From contig CAJAQB010000014.1 in NCBI GenBank assembly GCA_903943975.1, forward strand, positions 62,001 to 126,000: a stretch of DNA of 64,000 nt, read 5' to 3'. The notes under the pieces were generated by a model, which was not told the origin of the DNA, ran no database searches, and worked only from the letters and a program-made list of their open reading frames with translations. The translations under genes were made by a program, and so were the position numbers. This DNA is from Synechococcus lacustris (GTDB taxonomy: Bacteria; Cyanobacteriota; Cyanobacteriia; PCC-6307; Cyanobiaceae). The stretch's first letter is position 1. Each line of letters opens with the position of its first letter. Of the stretch, positions 1-8,601 are shown one piece after another.

Positions 1-91
1 CCAGGTGCTGGCCCGTGTAGCCGCCGCCCAGCACCAATAGCTGGCCTTGGGCCAGCTCCGCCGGCAGGGCCTTGACATCTAGCCCGGTCAT
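1..91 (-). CDS. NAD(P)-binding epimerase/SDR-like protein, N-terminal part only (runs off window)
   Basis: Reverse-strand ATG at 91 gives MTGLDVKALPAELAQGQLLVLGGGYTGQHL with a Rossmann-type GGGYTGQ motif. Confidence 0.5.
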   Translation of the reverse strand, partial: MTGLDVKALPAELAQGQLLVLGGGYTGQHL

Positions 92-92
92 G

Positions 93-106
93 AGTACATC
101 TGTACT
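93..106. promoter_or_regulatory. Predicted LexA (SOS) box
   Basis: AGTACATCTGTACT fits the published cyanobacterial LexA consensus RGTACNNNDGTWCB; lies between divergent starts at 91(-) and 128(+). Confidence 0.75.
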
Positions 107-127
107 GTCTCGTAATCCCTGCCGCCC

Positions 128-295
128 ATGGCCCCCCGTTCCTTGCCTGTCCAGCGACCCCGGCGGGCGCTGGTTATGCCCTCCATTCTCACGGCCCTGC
201 TCGCCACCGCTGGCTTGCTATTGCCTGAGCAGCCCCAGCTGCAGCAGCAGATCTGTGAGCAGCACATCAACCCCGAAGCCTGCCGTGTTTGGTGA
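128..295 (+). CDS. Small single-TM protein (55 aa), putative SOS-regulated
   Basis: ATG..TGA ORF MAPRSLPVQRPRRALVMPSILTALLATAGLLLPEQPQLQQQICEQHINPEACRVW; one hydrophobic segment and short Cys-containing tail; 21 nt downstream of LexA box. Confidence 0.55.
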   Translation: MAPRSLPVQRPRRALVMPSILTALLATAGLLLPEQPQLQQQICEQHINPEACRVW

Positions 296-299
296 GGCC

Positions 300-773
300 T
301 CAGGCCGCCTGCAGGCTCAGGTCCCCGGCCAGGGGAGGCAGGGTATTGGCTGGGTTCCGTTGTTCCATTCGCGACTGTTCTGATCGCGGTTGTTCTGCCC
401 GCGGTTGTGCTGATCTTGTTTCCGCCTGGGCGGGGGTGGCCCATTGGAGCAGGCGCACCGCCAGGCGCAGGTCCCCATCCAGCCAGGCCCTGATCGCCAT
501 GGCGCGGCGGGGGTCGTAGAAGCGCTGCCGGCGGTACCACTGGAAGGCATCGGCATCACTTTTGTGGCCGTTGCAGGAGAGGCAGGAGGGCACACAGTTC
601 TCGGTCACGCTTAGGCCGCCGCGGCTGCGGGGTAACACGTGATCAATGGATTCGGAACCCCTGCCGCAATAAATGCAGGTGTGATGGGTGTGGCCGTGAA
701 GCGATTGCCGCCAACGTCGGACTCGGAGCTTGGGACAGAGTTCCTCCAGGAACACCGCATCGCTCTCGTGCAT
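300..773 (-). CDS. HNH endonuclease family protein
   Basis: CIYCG...IDHVLPRSRGG...NCVPSCLSCNGHKSD is a classic HNH with zinc-knuckle cysteines; start assumed at MHESDAVF (ORF open to 974). Confidence 0.85.
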   Translation of the reverse strand: MHESDAVFLEELCPKLRVRRWRQSLHGHTHHTCIYCGRGSESIDHVLPRSRGGLSVTENCVPSCLSCNGHKSDADAFQWYRRQRFYDPRRAMAIRAWLDGDLRLAVRLLQWATPAQAETRSAQPRAEQPRSEQSRMEQRNPANTLPPLAGDLSLQAA

Positions 774-991
774 CCGAAACCCCCGGATATGCGCCAAGTG
801 TGAAGGGATCCAGGCCCCTGTCAATGTGTCGAAGGCTGCACTTCTGAATCTTTTCAGGGCTTTCTTAAATCTCCTGGTCTGGGGCCCTTTTAGCCCCTTG
901 TGCCGGGCCTGGAAGGCTTTAGATTTGCCTTTCGCTCTGCAGCCCCCTGAAGCCTTCCCCCAACGGTCTTTCACTCACCGCCAGCGGCGAT

Positions 992-2539
992 GTGCTTTTC
1001 CGTTGCCCCTTTGATCCGGTCACCGTGGCGCAATTGCGGCGGATCCGGCCCAGGGGCCTCTGGCAAGCCCGCCTGCAGGGCTGGGTGTTCCCCTTTGAGG
1101 CGGTGCTGCGCCTGGTGGACTGCTTTGGTGAGCGTTTCCCCATCGACCCCAGCCTGCGGCAGTGGTGGCAGGCGGTGGATCAGCCCTTGCCGCCGCTGCC
1201 GCCCCACCGGCAACTGGTGAATGCTGCGGATCTGCAGACCCCCCTGCCCGATGGCCGGCAACTGCTCGCCCACCAGCGGGCGGGGGTGCGTTGGCTGCTG
1301 GCCCGCCGCGGGGCGCTGCTGGCCGATGAGATGGGGCTGGGCAAAACGCTCACGGCCCTGGCGGCGGCCCGGGCCCTGGTGCGGCTCACGGACTGCCGCC
1401 TGCTGGTGGTGGCGCCGGTGGGTCTCCATGACCATTGGCGGCGGGAGGCCCTGGCCCTGGAGTTGGCGCCCCAGCTGTTCAGTTGGGCCCGCCTGCCGGC
1501 GGAGCCACCCCCCGGCGGCTTGGTGCTGTTGGTGGATGAGGCCCATTTCGCCCAGAACCTCCAGGCCCGGCGCACGGCCGCCCTGCTGCGCCTGGCCCGC
1601 CACCCGCGGGTGCGGGCCGTGTGGCTCCTCAGCGGCACCCCCAGCAAAAACGGCCGCCCGATTCAGCTCCTGCCCCTGTTGATGGCCATTGGCCATCCCC
1701 TGGCCCGGGACCGCCGGGCCTACGAGGAATTGTTTTGTAACGGCCATTGGCGCCAGGCGGGTCAGCGGCAGGTGTGGGACTGCCAGGGGGCCAGCCGTCT
1801 CGATGAATTGGAACGGCTGTTGCGGCCCCAGCTGCTGCATCGGCGCAAGCACGATTGCCTCGATCTACCCCCCAAGTTGCGTTGTTTCCACCCGGTCACC
1901 CTGGCGGCGGCGGCAGAGCGGCAGTTCCAGCAGCTGTTAACGGAGCGGCTGGAGGCTTACCGCCGCCGGGCGGCGGCGGGGCTGGTGCGTTCCGACGCTG
2001 AATCCCTGGCCCTGCTCACCGTGCTGCGGCGCCTGGCGGCCCTGCAGAAGTTGCCCGCCGCCGTGGCGCTGGTGCAGCAGTTGCGGGCCGCAGGAGAGGC
2101 GGTGGTGCTGTTCAGCAGCTTTGTGGCACCGCTGCAGCAGTTGCAACGGCTGTTGGGGGGCGAACTGCTCACCGGCCAGGTGGCTCCCCCGGAACGGCAG
2201 GGGCGGCTGGCCCGTTTCCAGGCTGGTGCTGCTGATCTGTTGCTGGCCACCTATGGGGTGGGGGGCCTCGGCCTTGGTTTGCAGCGGGCCTCCCAGGTGG
2301 TGTTGCTGGAGCGTCCCTGGACCCCCGGCGATGCGGCCCAGGCGGAGGACCGTTGCCATCGGCTGGGCTCCCGGCGCCCGGTGACCAGCCATTGGTTGCA
2401 GCTGGGCAGCGCCGACGCCTTGGTGGATGGCTTGATCCTCAGTAAGGCAGACCGGATTGAGGTGCTGTTGGGCCAGCGGCGCCGGCTGCTGCGGCGCCAG
2501 CCCGTGGCCCGCATGCTCCAGGAATTGCTCCAGGACTAG
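992..2539 (+). CDS. SNF2/HepA-family DEAD/DEAH helicase
   Basis: LLADEMGLGKTLTAL (Walker A), LLVDEAHF, LLSGTPSKN, QAEDRCHRLG motifs; start uncertain. Confidence 0.88.
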   Translation: MLFRCPFDPVTVAQLRRIRPRGLWQARLQGWVFPFEAVLRLVDCFGERFPIDPSLRQWWQAVDQPLPPLPPHRQLVNAADLQTPLPDGRQLLAHQRAGVRWLLARRGALLADEMGLGKTLTALAAARALVRLTDCRLLVVAPVGLHDHWRREALALELAPQLFSWARLPAEPPPGGLVLLVDEAHFAQNLQARRTAALLRLARHPRVRAVWLLSGTPSKNGRPIQLLPLLMAIGHPLARDRRAYEELFCNGHWRQAGQRQVWDCQGASRLDELERLLRPQLLHRRKHDCLDLPPKLRCFHPVTLAAAAERQFQQLLTERLEAYRRRAAAGLVRSDAESLALLTVLRRLAALQKLPAAVALVQQLRAAGEAVVLFSSFVAPLQQLQRLLGGELLTGQVAPPERQGRLARFQAGAADLLLATYGVGGLGLGLQRASQVVLLERPWTPGDAAQAEDRCHRLGSRRPVTSHWLQLGSADALVDGLILSKADRIEVLLGQRRRLLRRQPVARMLQELLQD

Positions 2540-2886
2540 TGGCAGCTATCTAGCCGCACCTGGATTTCGTCTTGCAGGTCCTGGGGCACGGTTTTGCCCT
2601 GGCCTTGGCTTAATTCAGCGGCCCGCTGGATGTCGGCGCAGGCGGCGGTTTTGTGCTGCAACAGGGTGTGCAGCAAAAAGCGGTCATTGAGGGGGCGGGG
2701 GTCCCTGGGATAGGCGGCCACCACGGCATCGCAACGGTCTAGGGCCTGGGGCAAGGCATTGGCCTCCACCCCCGCCAAACAGCTATTCACTGCGGGCCGC
2801 GGTTGGCCACAGCCCCCCAGCATCAGCAGCCCCAGGCCTGCCCCCAGGGCTAGGGCCCCAGCCCCTGGCTTCTGCCCCCTGCCCAT
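2536..2886 (-). CDS. Small lipoprotein
   Basis: Lipobox-like LLMLGGCGQ near N-terminus; 116 aa. Confidence 0.6.
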   Translation of the reverse strand: MGRGQKPGAGALALGAGLGLLMLGGCGQPRPAVNSCLAGVEANALPQALDRCDAVVAAYPRDPRPLNDRFLLHTLLQHKTAACADIQRAAELSQGQGKTVPQDLQDEIQVRLDSCH

Positions 2887-2894
2887 GGTTTGGA

Positions 2895-3314
2895 TCAGTA
2901 GCTGTAGCGACCGCTGTCCGTTGATTTGGCGCTGCCACCACCCCCAGTGCTGCTGCTATTGCCTATGCCCAGGTTGGGGGTGTGATCTGCTCCGGTTTCC
3001 TCGCGGCCGGAGTACAGGGCCCCGAGGAAGCGGGCACAGCTGCCGAATTTGTCTTTTTGGTTCACCACGGTTTCGGTGATCAACACCGCCGCATGTTCCG
3101 GGGAGGTTTTGAACAGGCCATTGCTTTGGCGCTTGATGCGGGCATAGGCCGCATCCCAGCTCACCCCATGGGGGTTGCCGGCCTGGCGCATGAAGCAGTA
3201 GATCTCGGCGCCTTTTTCGCCCAGTTCATCGGCAGCCATTGGCAGCGGCAGTGCGGCGATCCCGCCCATGGCCAGCAGCAGGGCGCCGAGCAGCGTTCTA
3301 CAGCGTGCAGCCAT
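2895..3314 (-). CDS. Conserved cyanobacterial secreted protein
   Basis: N-terminal signal-like segment, YCFMRQAGNPHGVSWDAAYARIKRQ; adjacent to lipoprotein gene. Confidence 0.65.
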   Translation of the reverse strand: MAARCRTLLGALLLAMGGIAALPLPMAADELGEKGAEIYCFMRQAGNPHGVSWDAAYARIKRQSNGLFKTSPEHAAVLITETVVNQKDKFGSCARFLGALYSGREETGADHTPNLGIGNSSSTGGGGSAKSTDSGRYSY

Positions 3315-3398
3315 TGTTCATCCATCACTAACTGGGCCCAACTTATCGATTGGCAGGCGTCTGTCCAGGGTGCCCCGGCTTGAGTTGTCCCTGGGTCT

Positions 3399-3722
3399 GT
3401 GCTGTCATCGCCCCAACGCCTGTTTTTGGTTTTTATGGTGTCGGAATCCCTTTCCTTTCGCGTTAGCCGCAGCACTGAGGGGCTGGCGGAAACCCTGGCC
3501 ACCCTGTCCCAGCGCCTGGTGAAGCTGGAGCAGCGCCTCGGGGCCCTGGAATTACAGATCCAGAATCAGCTGTCCCCCCATCCCGAGGAGCTGGCCTCCC
3601 TGCGCACGGTGGAAACCCTGCTGGAGGATTGCCGCACCCTGTTAGATCAGTCGCCGCCCCAAGCCCCTGGCGAGGTGGTTTGGGAAGACTGGCCCAAGGC
3701 AGAAGCCGAAGCTACCCCCTAG
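3399..3722 (+). CDS. Hypothetical protein
   Basis: 107 aa ORF with coiled-coil-like segment; no rival frame. Confidence 0.5.
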   Translation: MLSSPQRLFLVFMVSESLSFRVSRSTEGLAETLATLSQRLVKLEQRLGALELQIQNQLSPHPEELASLRTVETLLEDCRTLLDQSPPQAPGEVVWEDWPKAEAEATP

Positions 3723-3726
3723 AATT

Positions 3727-3740
3727 GGTACAGATGTACT
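3727..3740 (+). promoter_or_regulatory. Predicted LexA (SOS) box upstream of umuD
   Basis: GGTACAGATGTACT matches RGTACNNNDGTWCB; 6 nt before the umuD ATG. Confidence 0.8.
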
Positions 3741-3746
3741 GACGCC

Positions 3747-4148
3747 ATGGTGATGGGGGTGGCGACGGCCCTGGGCCTAGGGATTGCTGTGGTGGAGGCG
3801 GGTTTTCCCAGCCCCGCCGACGACTACATCGAGGCGGGCGTAGATCTCAATAGCCAGTTGATCCCCCATCCGATTAGCACCTTTTTGCTGCGGGTGAGTG
3901 GCGATTCGATGCTTGCTGCCGGCATCCACCATGGCGATCTGCTGCTGGTGGATCGCAGTCTTCAGCCCCGGCCGGGGCGGGTGGTGGTGGCGGTGCTGGA
4001 TGGGGCCTTCACCCTCAAGCGCCTGGAGCGCCATCGGGGCCGTTTGCGGCTGCAGGCGGCCCATCCCGACTATCCCCCCCTGGAGTTGGAGCGCTGCGGC
4101 GAAGTGCAGATCTGGGGGGTGGCCACCCAGGTGATCCATGCCCTTTGA
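3747..4148 (+). CDS. umuD: UmuD-like S24 family autopeptidase
   Basis: FPSPADDY, RVSGDSM (Ser), TLKRL (Lys) motifs; overlaps umuC. Confidence 0.92.
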   Translation: MVMGVATALGLGIAVVEAGFPSPADDYIEAGVDLNSQLIPHPISTFLLRVSGDSMLAAGIHHGDLLLVDRSLQPRPGRVVVAVLDGAFTLKRLERHRGRLRLQAAHPDYPPLELERCGEVQIWGVATQVIHAL

Positions 4149-5439
4149 GGGGTTAGGGCCGGGGGCAGCCCCCCTGGCCTTGGTGGATTGCAATAACTTT
4201 TATGCCGCCTGTGAGCAGGCCTTTGACCCGGCGTTGCAGGGGCGGCCCGTGGTGGTGCTTTCCAATAACGATGGCTGCATCGTCGCCCGCAGCCGCGAGG
4301 CCCGGCAGCTGGGCATTGGCATGGGGGTTCCCTATTTCCAGCTGGCAGATCGGTTGCGGCAGTTGGGGGTGGTGGTGCGCAGCTCCAACTACGCCCTCTA
4401 TGGCGACATGAGTCAACGGGTGATGGCCTGCCTGGAGGCCCAGGTGCCGGAGCTGGAGGTGTATTCCGTGGATGAGGCGTTTGTGCGCCTGCCGGCCCTG
4501 GCCCCTAGGGCCCTCAGCACCTGGGCGGCGGAGTTGCGGGTCACCGTGCGCCAGGGCTTGGGTTTGCCCATTGCCGTGGGCCTGGCGCCATCCAAGGTGC
4601 TGGCCAAGTTGGCCAATCAGCTGGCCAAGCGGGATCCCAGCCGGGGGGGGGTCTTCAATTTTTTGTTGGAGCCCTGGCGGGAGCCCTGGTTGGCCCAGTG
4701 CCCGGTGGAGGAAGTGTGGGGGGTGGGTCGCCGCTGGGCCCGTTGGTGTCGGCTGCGGGGCCTGGCCACTGCCCTAGACCTCTCCCAGGCCGACCCCGAG
4801 CTGTTGCGGCGCAAGCTCGGGGTGGTGGGTTTGCGGCTGCAACAGGAATTGCGGGGGGTGAGTTGTTTGCCCCTGGAGTTGCTGCCGGCCCCCCGGCAGG
4901 AGACCTGTGTGAGCCGTAGTTTCAGCCCTCCGATCCAGGAACTGCAGCCCCTGCGGGAGGCGGTGGCCAGCTATCTGGTGCGGGCCGCCGAGAAATTACG
5001 TCGCCAGGGGCAGCGGGCCGGTTGCCTCACGGTGTTTGTGCGCACCAGTCCGTTTGCCGCTGGGTTCTATGGCAACAGTGCCAGCCTGCGGCTACCGCTC
5101 GCCAGCCAAGACACCGCTGTGCTGCTCCAGGCCGCCCTGCCCCTGGTGGATCAGCTGTTTCGGCCGGGGCGCCTGTTTCAAAAGGCAGGCGTGCTGCTCC
5201 AGGAGCTGCAGCCCCTAGACCAGTGGCAAGGGCATTTGTTTGTGAGCTTGTCGGCGGAGCAGCGGCAACGGCGCGAACGGCTGCTGGCCCTGGTGGATGG
5301 GCTCAACCGTCGCCATGGGGCCGGCACCCTGCAGTGGGCGGTGGCCGGCCTGCGGCCGGCCTGGCGCCTGCGGCGTGATCACCTCTCCCGGGGTTACACC
5401 ACCCGGCTGCAGGATTTGCCCTTGGTTTATGCCCGTTAA
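4138..5439 (+). CDS. umuC: Y-family DNA polymerase UmuC
   Basis: LVDCNNFYAACEQAFDP, YSVDEAF motifs; 433 aa. Confidence 0.95.
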   Translation: MPFEGLGPGAAPLALVDCNNFYAACEQAFDPALQGRPVVVLSNNDGCIVARSREARQLGIGMGVPYFQLADRLRQLGVVVRSSNYALYGDMSQRVMACLEAQVPELEVYSVDEAFVRLPALAPRALSTWAAELRVTVRQGLGLPIAVGLAPSKVLAKLANQLAKRDPSRGGVFNFLLEPWREPWLAQCPVEEVWGVGRRWARWCRLRGLATALDLSQADPELLRRKLGVVGLRLQQELRGVSCLPLELLPAPRQETCVSRSFSPPIQELQPLREAVASYLVRAAEKLRRQGQRAGCLTVFVRTSPFAAGFYGNSASLRLPLASQDTAVLLQAALPLVDQLFRPGRLFQKAGVLLQELQPLDQWQGHLFVSLSAEQRQRRERLLALVDGLNRRHGAGTLQWAVAGLRPAWRLRRDHLSRGYTTRLQDLPLVYAR

Positions 5440-5531
5440 GGGGGCCAAACCGGGCCCCAGGAAAAAATGCGTGGAAATGCTTATCAGAAAAGCGTCGATT
5501 TCCCTTGGAAAGCCTGCTAAGGGGTGGCAAA

Positions 5532-5756
5532 ATGAAAAGAAAGCGAACCATGGGCAGCCTCACCCACGTTCATCACCAAGCCCTCCCGGCCACCCCAGCC
5601 TGCCAGCTGCGCGGTTTCATCGAGGGCGATCACCAGATCGAAAAGCTGGAATTTGCCCTGGCGGTGGCGATCAGCCGCAAGGATGAGCAGCGCATCCAGG
5701 AATTGCGGTTGCGGATTGCTGAGTTGGGAGACAACAGGGAAGAGCCTGGCACCTGA
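5532..5756 (+). CDS. Hypothetical protein
   Basis: ORF with plausible ATG start; 74 aa. Confidence 0.5.
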   Translation: MKRKRTMGSLTHVHHQALPATPACQLRGFIEGDHQIEKLEFALAVAISRKDEQRIQELRLRIAELGDNREEPGT

Positions 5757-5886
5757 ACAAAGTCTCCAAGGCCTGAATTATTGGCCGCCGGCGGAGGAAG
5801 TGCCCTAGGTGTTGGGCTAAGGATTGCTTTTGGCGGCGAAATTTGCCAGGCTGTGAATATACGTTGGTGGTGAAAACACCTCCGCC

Positions 5887-6126
5887 ATGGTCACGGCTCT
5901 ACAAGTGAAGACAATTCCCCCAGGCACCAATGCCATGGGGGCGGCGGGAGCTGATCGACAGCGGCTATTGGATCAGGCCAATGAATGGCACGAAAAAGCC
6001 CGTCGCTTGGCGGCCAATGGTGAAGTTGTTGAAGCTGGGGCGCTGATCCTGAAGGGGCTGGATTTCGAACGGCGGGCGCGGGCCCGGGGCCCCCAGGTGC
6101 TGGGAGTGATCAAACGTCGCGTTTGA
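5887..6126 (+). CDS. Hypothetical protein
   Basis: 79 aa ORF; ordinary codon use. Confidence 0.5.
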   Translation: MVTALQVKTIPPGTNAMGAAGADRQRLLDQANEWHEKARRLAANGEVVEAGALILKGLDFERRARARGPQVLGVIKRRV

Positions 6127-6192
6127 ATTTCACTGGCTAGGCCCACTGCTGGGCATTGCAAATATCCTGGCGCTGTTGATTGGCCTGGTGCC

Positions 6193-7545
6193 ATGGCCAG
6201 CAAACTCAGCCTCAACGCCACAAACCTCGAGGCCCTTGGCGCCGCCCGCTTAGCGGAACTGTTGATGGAGCTCAGCGGCGGTGATGCCGTTGCTAAGCGG
6301 CAGCTGCGCCTCGCCCTGGCGGCCGGCAGCAGTGCCGAGGAGGCGGCCAGGGAGGTGCGTAAGCGTTTGGTGGCGATTGCCCGTTCTGAGAGCTACATCG
6401 ATTGGCGAAAACGCAAGACCCTGGTTAGCGATCTGCAGGCCCAGCACCGGGCCATCACTGGTGCAATTGCCACGGCCGACCCTGCCCTGGCCCTCGATTT
6501 GCTCTGGCGCTTCCTTGAGCTGGCCGAGGGGATTATGGATCGCTGTTCCGACAGCACTGGCACTGTTATTGAAGTGTTCCAACAGGCGGTGCTGGATCTG
6601 GGGCCGCTGGCCAGCGCCGCCCAGGCGGATCCCCTGGCCCTCGCTGAGCAGGTCACGGAGGCCCTGGCCGAAAACGGCTACGGCCAGTTTGACCAACTGA
6701 TCCCAGCCGTTGCTGAGGCCCTAGGGGAAAAGGGGCTGGCCCATCTGGAGCAGGAATGTAGGGAGCGAGGGGCCCAGCCCGGCCATCCCTCGCTCCTGAC
6801 CATCGCCGAATGCCGCGGTGATGTGGATGCCTATGTGTCTCAATTCACAGAAGACGATCTGCAGTGGCCCGATAGCGCCGCCCAGGTGGCCGAACGGCTG
6901 CTTAAGGCGGATAGGGCCCAGGAGGCCCTGGCGGTGCTGGACCAGGCGGCAAGGGCCGCCCAAACCTGGCATGCGCCCCACTGGGATGACACCCGCATCG
7001 CAGTGCTGGAGGCCCTCGGTAAGGGGGAGCTGGCCCAGGGCCTGCGCTGGAGCTGCTTTGAAAAAACCCTCTCGATGCCCCACCTGCGCGATTACCTCAA
7101 GCGCCTGCCGGATTTCGAAGATGTGGAAGCTGAGGAACGGGCCTTTGAGGTGGTGGAGCAGCATCCGAGGTCCCTGGAGGCGCTGCGCTTCCTGGTGAAC
7201 TGGCCGGCCCTACCGAGGGCGGCCAAGCAGGTGCTGAACCATTGGCAGGACTGGAACGGTGAGGCCTTTGAATTGCTGGCTCCGGCGGCGGAACGGCTGG
7301 GCAGCAGCCAGCCCCTGGCGGCAACGCTGTTGCTGCGCTTGATGGTGGTGTTCACCTTGGGCATGGGCCGCGCCAAGCGCTACCGCTATGCCGTTGAGCA
7401 GTTGCAAAGTTGTGGGCAACTGGCCGCGGTAATCAACGATTGGCAGACCATTGAAAGGCACGAGAATTTCGTGGCCCGCCTGCGGGAAGCCTTTGGCTTG
7501 AAGTGGAGCTTCTGGGCGGCAGTAGACGCTGGGGCTGCCAACTAA
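6193..7545 (+). CDS. DUF6880-like large helical-repeat protein
   Basis: 450 aa ORF; family assignment from recollection of related proteins (AEEAAREVRKRL..SYIDWRKRKTL..). Confidence 0.6.
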   Translation: MASKLSLNATNLEALGAARLAELLMELSGGDAVAKRQLRLALAAGSSAEEAAREVRKRLVAIARSESYIDWRKRKTLVSDLQAQHRAITGAIATADPALALDLLWRFLELAEGIMDRCSDSTGTVIEVFQQAVLDLGPLASAAQADPLALAEQVTEALAENGYGQFDQLIPAVAEALGEKGLAHLEQECRERGAQPGHPSLLTIAECRGDVDAYVSQFTEDDLQWPDSAAQVAERLLKADRAQEALAVLDQAARAAQTWHAPHWDDTRIAVLEALGKGELAQGLRWSCFEKTLSMPHLRDYLKRLPDFEDVEAEERAFEVVEQHPRSLEALRFLVNWPALPRAAKQVLNHWQDWNGEAFELLAPAAERLGSSQPLAATLLLRLMVVFTLGMGRAKRYRYAVEQLQSCGQLAAVINDWQTIERHENFVARLREAFGLKWSFWAAVDAGAAN

Positions 7546-7582
7546 AGGCCGCCAACTAAAGGCCTCCTACTAAAGGCCGCCT
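7534..7582. repeat. Heptamer tandem repeat (GCYKCCA/T + ACTAAAG) spanning the upstream gene's stop codon
   Basis: GCTGCCA ACTAAAG GCCGCCA ACTAAAG GCCTCCT ACTAAAG GCCGCCT in strict 7-bp phase. Confidence 0.85.
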
Positions 7583-7601
7583 ACGTAGTTGATACCGGGC
7601 A
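7579..7601 (+). repeat. 23-bp dispersed repeat, copy 1
   Basis: GCCTACGTAGTTGATACCGGGCA, 22/23 identical to 61570-61592. Confidence 0.85.
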
Positions 7602-7624
7602 GTGGCGGCAGGGGATGTTGATTC

Positions 7625-7671
7625 GGTCAGTTTTGAGTTCTGTACGGACCGTACGGTTTTCGATTTGAAGG
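7625..7671. repeat. GTACGGnCCGTAC palindromic element, copy A
   Basis: TTTTGAGTTCTGTACGGACCGTACGGTTTTCGATTTGAAG; related to 28743, 49120 and 61633 copies. Confidence 0.7.
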
Positions 7672-7792
7672 TTGCAGAGTTCTTCTGGGCCCTAGTGGGC
7701 CCTGGCCCGGTGATCTGCCAACAGGTTTTTGCGAGGCTGAGGGGAATACTGGGACTTTCGGGATTCACATCCAGCCGGCCCCTGCACTCCCC

Positions 7793-7828
7793 GACGCCTC
7801 AGCCAGCGCCGACGCCTCAGCCAGCGCC
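7793..7828. repeat. 18-bp perfect tandem duplication
   Basis: GACGCCTCAGCCAGCGCC x2. Confidence 0.9.
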
Positions 7829-7909
7829 GACCTGCGGCGCTTTTTGTAAGGAGTCCTTACCGCAAGGGCCCATTCCGCCTAGGGTGACCTCATTCAAGGG
7901 GGTGGCTCC

Positions 7910-8134
7910 ATGGAGCTGGCCACACTCACGTCCAAGGGGCAGGTCACGGTGCCGAAGGCGGTGCGTGAGGCTCTGGGATTGCGCCAAGGCGATCAGCTGA
8001 GTTGGGAGCTGGAGGATGGCTCAGTGCGGGTACGGGCGGTTGCGCCGTTAGATCTGGCTTACCTGCGGGGGCTAGATGAGACCCTGGCTGAGTGGAACAG
8101 TCCAGTGGATGAGGAAGCGTTCCGTGATCTATGA
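7910..8134 (+). CDS. AbrB/MazE-type antitoxin
   Basis: MELATLTSKGQVTVPKAVREALGLRQGDQLSW (SpoVT/AbrB swapped-hairpin motif). Confidence 0.9.
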   Translation: MELATLTSKGQVTVPKAVREALGLRQGDQLSWELEDGSVRVRAVAPLDLAYLRGLDETLAEWNSPVDEEAFRDL

Positions 8135-8508
8135 GCGCGTTCGATAGGTATGCCGTGGTGCGGGTACCTTTCCCGTTCAGTGATCGGCTTGCACAGAAGC
8201 GGCGTCCAGCGGTGGTGCTGTCTGAACCTGGGTTTCAAAAGGTCTCCGGGCATCTGCTGCTGGCGATGATCACCACGGCCCATCAATCAACCTGGCCTCT
8301 CGATTGGCCCATTGAGGATCTTCAGGCCGCAGGTCTGCCACAGCTCTGCCTGGTGCGTTTCAAGCTGTTCACCCTCGACGAGCGACTGGTGCTGGGGAGT
8401 CTGGGATCCCTAGCGGCTGCCGACCAGGCAGGGGTTGAGGCCCAGCTGGGTAAGTTGCTGCCCGCCATAGCCGCAGGCCCGCGGCGCGGTAATCGGGTAG
8501 AGCTTTGA
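8131..8508 (+). CDS. PemK/MazF-family toxin
   Basis: VVRVPFPFSDRLAQKRRPAVVLS; 4-nt overlap with antitoxin. Confidence 0.88.
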   Translation: MSAFDRYAVVRVPFPFSDRLAQKRRPAVVLSEPGFQKVSGHLLLAMITTAHQSTWPLDWPIEDLQAAGLPQLCLVRFKLFTLDERLVLGSLGSLAAADQAGVEAQLGKLLPAIAAGPRRGNRVEL

Positions 8509-8601
8509 TGCGGGCGGTGGTGGCAGATAAACAGGCCGAGAAGATCAGACAGGCCCCGCAAGTTCAATGCTGGCAGCTTGTCAAAGCTCGAGTTATCTCA
8601 A

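Noticed and set aside
971-1852. 293-aa minus-strand ORF
   Set aside because: Antisense shadow of the SNF2 helicase; Gln/Pro/His-rich translation typical of high-GC reverse frames
7642-7654. LexA box at GTACGGACCGTAC and sister sites
   Set aside because: Spacing is GTAC-N5-GTAC, not N4 as in RGTACNNNDGTWCB; flanking homology marks a separate element
7602-8000. 132-aa plus-strand ORF before the AbrB gene
   Set aside because: Runs through palindrome and 18-bp repeats and overlaps the clear AbrB start in another frame
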